Assembly: GCA_001804785.1 (NCBI GenBank)
Contig: MHBG01000122.1
Span: forward strand, 16,541-61,988
DNA: 45,448 nt
Direction of reading: 5' to 3'
From: Lentisphaerae bacterium GWF2_45_14
GTDB lineage: Bacteria; Verrucomicrobiota; Lentisphaeria; Victivallales; GWF2-45-14
In this document: in pieces, positions 41,854 through 45,448 of the stretch
Position numbering within the stretch: position 1 is the first letter of the stretch
How the letters are laid out: each line of letters opens with the position of its first letter
Position numbers and translations under genes: made by a program
Notes under the pieces: model-generated
Database searches by the model: none
Seen by the model: only the letters and a program-made list of their open reading frames with translations
Told to the model about the DNA's origin: nothing

Positions 41854-42738
41854 TTAAAGGGATTCAACTTTTTCAGCTTTACCGCTGGCAACCGACTTTT
41901 CCGCCGCGTCGAGCATGGCCTGAATTTCAAATGTATCCTCAAATGATACCGGAACTGCGTTCTTCACGAAGAAGTCGGAAATCGCCGTTATGAGGTTTGA
42001 ATAGAGTATCTCAGCGGTTGACGCGTTGACGTTGTAGCTTTTTGCGGTTTCGGCATTCTGTGCGCGTCCGCCGTACTGGAAGCATCCCTCGTTGCACTCG
42101 GCAATAGCGCGGCGCCCGTCCTTGTATTCAATCGTAGCGACGACGCCTTTGGCATCTTTTCTCGCGAAAACACTTTGGGCTCCCGGGCCCATGATGGTCA
42201 TGAGCATTTCAAATGTATGGACACCATACCATATAAGTGAACTTCCTGCAGGGGCTTTGCCAAGCGGTCCGAAGACATTTGCGAGGATAGGGCTTTTCAC
42301 GCTGGCGCAACACTCGCGGATTTCGGGTGTAAAGCGCAGCGAAGATGAAGACCACACCCTGATGTTGTTCTTCTTCGCGATGTTATAGATCTCCCTGCCG
42401 TTTTCGACAGTATCCGCCATCGGCTTGTCCAGGAACACGGGGAGTTCTGCCGCCGCCGCCATTTTGAAATATTCGAGGTGAAGGGTGGGGTCGTTGATTT
42501 CGACGAGTATGCCGTCAACATCCTTTACCGCTTCCGCAAAGGAGCGTGTAACTTTTACCCCAAGCTTTTCAACAATCTCCTGACGCTTGTCCTGGTCGGC
42601 TTCCGACTGAAACGGCGACGGGAAGCGCATGCAGGATACCACTTGGAGCGTATCCACATTTTTAGCTGGCCCCTGGATAAGTTCCGTGAATTTTACGGCA
42701 TGGCTCGTATCAAGCCCGATGCAAGCGAGTTTAAACAT
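41854..42738 (-). CDS. Gfo/Idh/MocA-family oxidoreductase B
   Basis: This 294-residue protein is shorter than the usual 330-380. The nucleotide-binding start reads ACIGLDTSH in place of the GxGxxG motif, so the dinucleotide contact is altered. The family motif appears as DKPMADT near residue 110, and the C-terminal domain has GSSLIWYGVHTFEMLMTIMG. This DTSH-type branch is seen in sugar catabolic clusters; cofactor use cannot be assumed. An AAAGG ribosome binding site precedes the ATG. It lies 30 bases after the regulator gene. Confidence 0.87.
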   Translation of the reverse strand: MFKLACIGLDTSHAVKFTELIQGPAKNVDTLQVVSCMRFPSPFQSEADQDKRQEIVEKLGVKVTRSFAEAVKDVDGILVEINDPTLHLEYFKMAAAAELPVFLDKPMADTVENGREIYNIAKKNNIRVWSSSSLRFTPEIRECCASVKSPILANVFGPLGKAPAGSSLIWYGVHTFEMLMTIMGPGAQSVFARKDAKGVVATIEYKDGRRAIAECNEGCFQYGGRAQNAETAKSYNVNASTAEILYSNLITAISDFFVKNAVPVSFEDTFEIQAMLDAAEKSVASGKAEKVESL

Positions 42739-42768
42739 TTTTTGCGCCTTTCTTTTGGTTTTTGTTAT

Positions 42769-43764
42769 TCAAATGTTTATCAGCCGATGCGGAACATAAA
42801 GCTGCACCGGCCCCTGAATTACGTTTTTCATTGCGGAAGCGGCCTCACGCCCCATCGCCGCATAATCCTGAAGTACTGACGGAATGGCAATCCCGGTATT
42901 CTCGACTGAATTGGCATTGTCGAAATCCGAATAATAAAAATCCTTGCCCATCTGAAGTTTACGAAGGTAGGCCATTCTGAGGACGGCACCTGTGACGGAT
43001 GCCGTTGGCGAAACGATAACATTGGCTTTTTCGGCGTCGAATCTCGTTGCCATTAGGTTATCTACATTTTCCTGAAAAACTCTCGATATCCGGCAGAAAC
43101 TGTAAAAAAGGTCGTGGGAACGGCAGGCGTCCATGAATCCGGCTCTGCGCTCCCTGGCGATAAAATCATCTTGATCCATGTCGAGATAGAAAAGATTAAC
43201 AGTACCGCTGAACTTCGCGATGAAATGCTCCGTTATGTTGGATACGGCCTTTCGGTGATTGGTGGAGACGTAATTGAGCGCAGTGCCATATCTGTTGATA
43301 ATCAAGACTTTATGCTTGTATTCCTGTATCTTGGCGAGGGTGGCATCGTCGGGTATTATCCAGACGACTATGTCGTAGGAAGAGATGAAACTCATATCTT
43401 TCGAGGCCTTCAGAGAGTCGATAAAATCAAATTTTCCATCGAAAGACGATACCAATATATAATTAAGGGCATCGACCATGTGCGCAAACTTGGGCGCGTT
43501 GACCGTTTTCTCCTGTAAACTGAAATCGCAGACAAGGGCCATTCTTATCTTGTCCGGGCCGCTGCTCACGAAAGTCCCCTGACTCCGGACGGCCTTCAGC
43601 CATCCTTCCTTTATGAGCTCGCCGATTGCCTTGTTCAGGGTCGCTCTCGTAACGCCATATTTGCGGATAAGCGTCTCTCGTACCGGGAGTTTATCAAGGC
43701 TTTTAAGCTTTCCGCTCTTTATCTCGGAAAGTATTTCTTCTTTTATGGATATGAATTTCTTCAT
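42769..43764 (-). CDS. GntR-type HTH / LacI-type ligand-binding transcriptional regulator
   Basis: This is a 331-residue regulator. A GntR-type winged helix spans about 5-68 (LPVRETLIRKYGVTRATLNKAIGELIKEGWL, with the RSQGTFVS wing), and a LacI-type sensor domain follows (about 72-331). The sensor is less canonical than that of the regulator at 14135 but keeps the GFMDACRSH and YYSDFDN segments. It is the first gene of an operon with two Gfo/Idh oxidoreductases, and a perfect palindrome lies directly at its promoter, indicating that it represses its own operon until a sugar-type ligand binds. Confidence 0.88.
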   Translation of the reverse strand: MKKFISIKEEILSEIKSGKLKSLDKLPVRETLIRKYGVTRATLNKAIGELIKEGWLKAVRSQGTFVSSGPDKIRMALVCDFSLQEKTVNAPKFAHMVDALNYILVSSFDGKFDFIDSLKASKDMSFISSYDIVVWIIPDDATLAKIQEYKHKVLIINRYGTALNYVSTNHRKAVSNITEHFIAKFSGTVNLFYLDMDQDDFIARERRAGFMDACRSHDLFYSFCRISRVFQENVDNLMATRFDAEKANVIVSPTASVTGAVLRMAYLRKLQMGKDFYYSDFDNANSVENTGIAIPSVLQDYAAMGREAASAMKNVIQGPVQLYVPHRLINI

Positions 43765-43790
43765 TTAGCCTGTTTTATCTAATCATTTAT

Positions 43791-43832
43791 TAAAACTAGT
43801 TTTAGTATAGAGGCTAACGGAAGAAAAGTCAA
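43791..43832 (-). promoter_or_regulatory. Promoter and overlapping palindromic operator of the Gfo/Idh operon
   Basis: On the minus strand TTGACT (43832-43827) is followed after exactly 17 bases by TATACT (43809-43804). Directly overlapping the -10 and the transcription start is the perfect 14-bp palindrome TAAAACTAGTTTTA (43791-43804). The regulator start codon is 27 bases further on. Confidence 0.75.
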
Positions 43833-43879
43833 TAAGTCTGCAAAAAATATAAAAAAAAGCAAAAAAAAATGGAAATCGC

Positions 43880-43930
43880 TTGCATTTTGGTAAAAAATGG
43901 GTAATTATGGAAGCAAATGGAATGAAATGG
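43880..43930 (+). promoter_or_regulatory. MraZ-box repeats overlapping the mraZ promoter
   Basis: TGG occurs five times at an exact 10-bp interval (43888, 43898, 43908, 43918, 43928), just before the mraZ start at 43938. MraZ proteins are known to bind direct TGGGN repeats separated by five bases, the same 10-bp period. Only one unit here is a full TGGG, so the site is degenerate. A promoter TTGCAT (43880-43885) and TAATTA (43902-43907, spacer 16) overlaps the repeats, consistent with autorepression. Confidence 0.7.
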
Positions 43931-43937
43931 ACTAAAG

Positions 43938-44420
43938 ATGTTAGCGTTTTGCGGTCAAGACAAATGCTCTATAGATTCAAGCGGTAGAATAAAGCTGAGT
44001 CAGAGAACTATGGCTGACTTCGCCGAACAGCCAGAAGGACACGTAGTCTTGAGATGTCTCCCGGAAGGAGCGCTCGCAGTTTATCCTGAAAATATTTATT
44101 TGAGAATGAGACAGGGCGAACCTGATCCTGCGGAGAAGGCGGCTTCGAGCCTCCTTTTTCGCAGAACTTTGAGACAATTCGGAGCTCTCAGCCAGCCCGA
44201 TGAAATATCAGCGCAGGGAAGAATAACACTTCCTCTGGCTTACAGGGAGCACGCCGGAATAAAGGCAGGGACCGAAGTTGTCGTTGTGGGCGTGGAAATA
44301 GGTCTTGAAATCTGGAGCTCCGAACGCTGGGCCGAAGAACTTAAGAGGGTTAATGAGCACATGCTCGAAAAAGGCGAGCGGGAAATGGCCGCCGACCTGG
44401 TCAACCGTCCCAATAATTAA
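43938..44420 (+). CDS. mraZ: MraZ transcriptional regulator
   Basis: This is a 160-residue protein with two tandem SpoVT/AbrB-like domains: CSIDSSGRIKLSQRTMADF (about 10-28) and ISAQGRITLPLAYREHAGIKAG (about 90-112). The first copy departs from the usual GR-x-x-x-P form (no proline). MraZ forms a ring and represses its own promoter, usually at the head of the division and cell-wall cluster. Here the next genes are a small membrane protein and a mini glycyl-radical protein, not rsmH and ftsL. No strong ribosome binding site is seen. Confidence 0.88.
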   Translation: MLAFCGQDKCSIDSSGRIKLSQRTMADFAEQPEGHVVLRCLPEGALAVYPENIYLRMRQGEPDPAEKAASSLLFRRTLRQFGALSQPDEISAQGRITLPLAYREHAGIKAGTEVVVVGVEIGLEIWSSERWAEELKRVNEHMLEKGEREMAADLVNRPNN

Positions 44421-44461
44421 TTAAAATTCTCAGCCAACGAAAATAGGAGGAGAGAAATAAA

Positions 44462-44731
44462 ATGAAAATCTCAGTAGATGGTAAAAGAAAATTCGCGGTC
44501 TGCCTGATCCTCGTCGTCATCTCGGCACTGCTCGTCGGTGCAGGGAAAGTCACCGGAGGAATGCGCGACAGAGTAGAATCCGGCAAACAGGAAGCCGGTG
44601 AATGCAGAGAAATCGTCGAAACATTCTCGTCTGAGGTACCGATAGAACACAGCCCTTCATGGGCGAAGGCCGTTTCCTCAAATCCTAAACTCTTTCTGAG
44701 AATATGCAGCATGGAGAAGCCAAGGCTCTGA
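44462..44731 (+). CDS. Small membrane or exported protein of unknown function
   Basis: This is an 89-residue protein I do not recognise. A basic start (MKISVDGKRK) is followed by one hydrophobic helix (about 11-27), which could be an anchor or a signal peptide, then about 60 mostly polar residues without a clear motif. It occupies the place after mraZ but lacks the leucine-rich coiled coil expected of FtsL. A strong GGAGGAG ribosome binding site lies upstream. It is 41 bases after mraZ and 47 before the mini NrdD gene, so the three probably form one operon. Confidence 0.65.
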   Translation: MKISVDGKRKFAVCLILVVISALLVGAGKVTGGMRDRVESGKQEAGECREIVETFSSEVPIEHSPSWAKAVSSNPKLFLRICSMEKPRL

Positions 44732-44778
44732 TTTTTCCAACCATAACACACGTTATAAACCAAAAGGGAGGGGCGAAG

Positions 44779-44931
44779 ATGGCAAAATGCGGACATAAAA
44801 CAGAGGTTTACAGCAGGGTGTGCGGGTATTTTCGCCCGGTAGCAAATTGGAACCACGGTAAAAAAGAGGAGTTCAGGGACCGTAAAACCTACAGTCCTTC
44901 CGAAAAGGAAAAAACAATCAAAGTAGCTTAG
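44779..44931 (+). CDS. Stand-alone NrdD-type glycyl-radical domain protein
   Basis: This is a 50-residue protein, preceded by a strong GGGAGGGG ribosome binding site; a longer in-frame start at 44704 overlaps the previous gene and lacks one. The sequence YSRVCGYFRPVANWNHGKKEEFRDRKTY closely follows the end of class III (anaerobic) ribonucleotide reductase, where the glycine of the R-[IV]-x-G-Y motif carries the radical; that would be G16 here. The reductase's zinc ribbon has four cysteines, whereas only C4 and C15 are present, and the roughly 600-residue barrel is absent. It could act as a spare radical domain for a damaged NrdD, by analogy with GrcA for pyruvate formate-lyase (inference). 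Confidence 0.75.
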   Translation: MAKCGHKTEVYSRVCGYFRPVANWNHGKKEEFRDRKTYSPSEKEKTIKVA

Positions 44932-44949
44932 CCTAAACTGCAACAATCA

Positions 44950-44989
44950 GACCGTCTTCTTCAGAAATGATGAAGACGGTCATTTTTTT
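44950..44989 (+). terminator. Rho-independent terminator closing the mraZ operon
   Basis: GACCGTCTTC pairs perfectly over ten bases with GAAGACGGTC around a 12-base loop, followed by A and seven T. It lies 18 bases after the mini NrdD stop codon. A further seven-base stem (CCCTGAC and GTCAGGG, 44994-45019) without a T-run follows. Confidence 0.95.
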
Positions 44990-45226
44990 GTCCCCCTGAC
45001 AGGAAAAGATCAGTCAGGGAACATTTGTCCAATCTATTTTTGGAACAATATTTTCAAGATATGCCTGACGTACGTTAGTCTTTATTCCTATTCGCAACTC
45101 GCTTTGCCTCTCCATTGTTCCTTGATTTTATGCAAGCTTACATCTATAAGTTTACTGCAGATTCGGGGGATTTTTGCAGCAAGCGTAACATCAGACACAT
45201 TAAATCAAATGGTAATGGATTGTTCA

Positions 45227-45376
45227 ATGGATAGACGGACTCAAAACAGTTCCCGGTGGATTGGCGCGGGCATGTTGATTATTCTGATAGCAGGCGGTGT
45301 TCTTACTTACTGGACGATTCTCAGTATCAACAGGCAAATGAGAGCTAATCTGCTTGGGGAGGCCCAGTTATACTAA
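45227..45376 (+). pseudogene. N-terminal fragment of a membrane sensor protein
   Basis: About 49 residues from ATG 45227 (alternatives 45215 and 45104) form a basic start, one membrane helix (IGAGMLIILIAGGVLTYWTIL) and the segment NRQMRANLLGEAQLY. That layout resembles the first residues of PAS-type sensor histidine kinases, which continue for hundreds of residues; here a TAA stops it. None of the three plus frames continues the similarity in the remaining 70 bases. It may be a truncated remnant or a short genuine membrane protein. Confidence 0.45.
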
Positions 45377-45392
45377 AGTCGGTTTGAATATC

Positions 45393-45412
45393 TACTATTT
45401 TTGAGTATAGTA
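45393..45412. repeat. Inverted repeat near the right edge
   Basis: TACTAT and ATAGTA flank eight bases. The site lies after the sensor fragment and before a short AT-rich stretch ending in an AGAAAGGA-like ribosome binding site at the window edge, so it could be an operator of the next gene. Confidence 0.35.
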
Positions 45413-45448
45413 CGTCATGGATTTAAAAATTTTACAGAAAGGAATTCA

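Noticed and set aside
45417..45448. Start of a gene at the right edge (ATG followed by ten codons)
   Set aside because: Too short to judge; the AGAAAGGA at the very end could instead be the ribosome binding site of a gene starting just outside the window.
1..45448. CRISPR, tRNA, rRNA or known riboswitch
   Set aside because: No regular repeat-spacer arrays, tRNA-like cloverleaf segments or conserved riboswitch cores were noticed by eye in the intergenic regions; a covariance search could still find a weak one.

Overview
The window looks like a chromosome segment of a PVC-superphylum bacterium, most likely Lentisphaerota or a close relative. This is inferred from gene content, not from a marker gene. 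The clues are GntR-type winged helices fused to LacI-type sensor domains next to sugar-related enzymes, a GH123/DUF4091 hydrolase, clustered Gfo/Idh dehydrogenases, a membrane-bound PKN-type kinase homologue, a lipoprotein alpha-2-macroglobulin and HDOD proteins. I see no rRNA, tRNA, CRISPR array, transposase or prophage.

Layout. 1-4.5 kb (minus): a membrane Ser/Thr-kinase homologue with a changed catalytic loop, followed by an NtrC-type regulator that runs off the left edge. 4.8-12.4 kb (plus): a BamE-like lipoprotein, a very large thioester alpha-2-macroglobulin, UV endonuclease uvsE and a DUF486 membrane protein. 12.4-15.2 kb: a GH123-type hydrolase divergent from a GntR/LacI-type regulator, with a palindromic operator filling the hydrolase promoter. 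15.2-21.9 kb: Na+/Ca2+ exchanger, Xer recombinase and pyrG (minus), then pyrR-pyrB-pyrC (plus). 22.0-23.7 kb (minus): a coiled-coil envelope protein, a 35-residue membrane peptide and a small lipoprotein whose signal peptide is coded by a CA repeat. 24.0-29.2 kb (minus): a DUF485 small subunit, an SSS-family symporter, and a Cache-PAS-CBS-DUF294 membrane sensor with a small partner. 29.5-33.9 kb: two divergent catabolic pairs, UroD-like methyltransferase/AraC and creatininase-like amidohydrolase/ROK. 34.0-40.6 kb: a tail-anchored protein, then a minus-strand signalling operon of two HDOD paralogues, a hybrid histidine kinase and an alpha/beta hydrolase. 40.8-43.8 kb (minus): a self-regulated operon of a GntR/LacI-type regulator and two Gfo/Idh oxidoreductases. 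43.9-45.0 kb (plus): mraZ preceded by five TGG repeats at exact 10-bp spacing, a small membrane protein and a 50-residue stand-alone NrdD-type glycyl-radical domain, closed by a strong terminator. The right end holds a fragment of a membrane sensor.

How the parts work together. Several loci share one design: regulator, promoter and palindromic operator packed together. This is clearest at 14.1 and 43.8 kb, where sigma70-type hexamers and the palindrome overlap. The best candidate for an undescribed system is the short mraZ unit at the right end. MraZ is normally the first gene of the division and cell-wall cluster, but here it appears to drive a membrane peptide and a mini glycyl-radical protein. 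The second candidate is the three-gene envelope operon at 22.0-23.7 kb, which contains a gene too short for ordinary gene calling.
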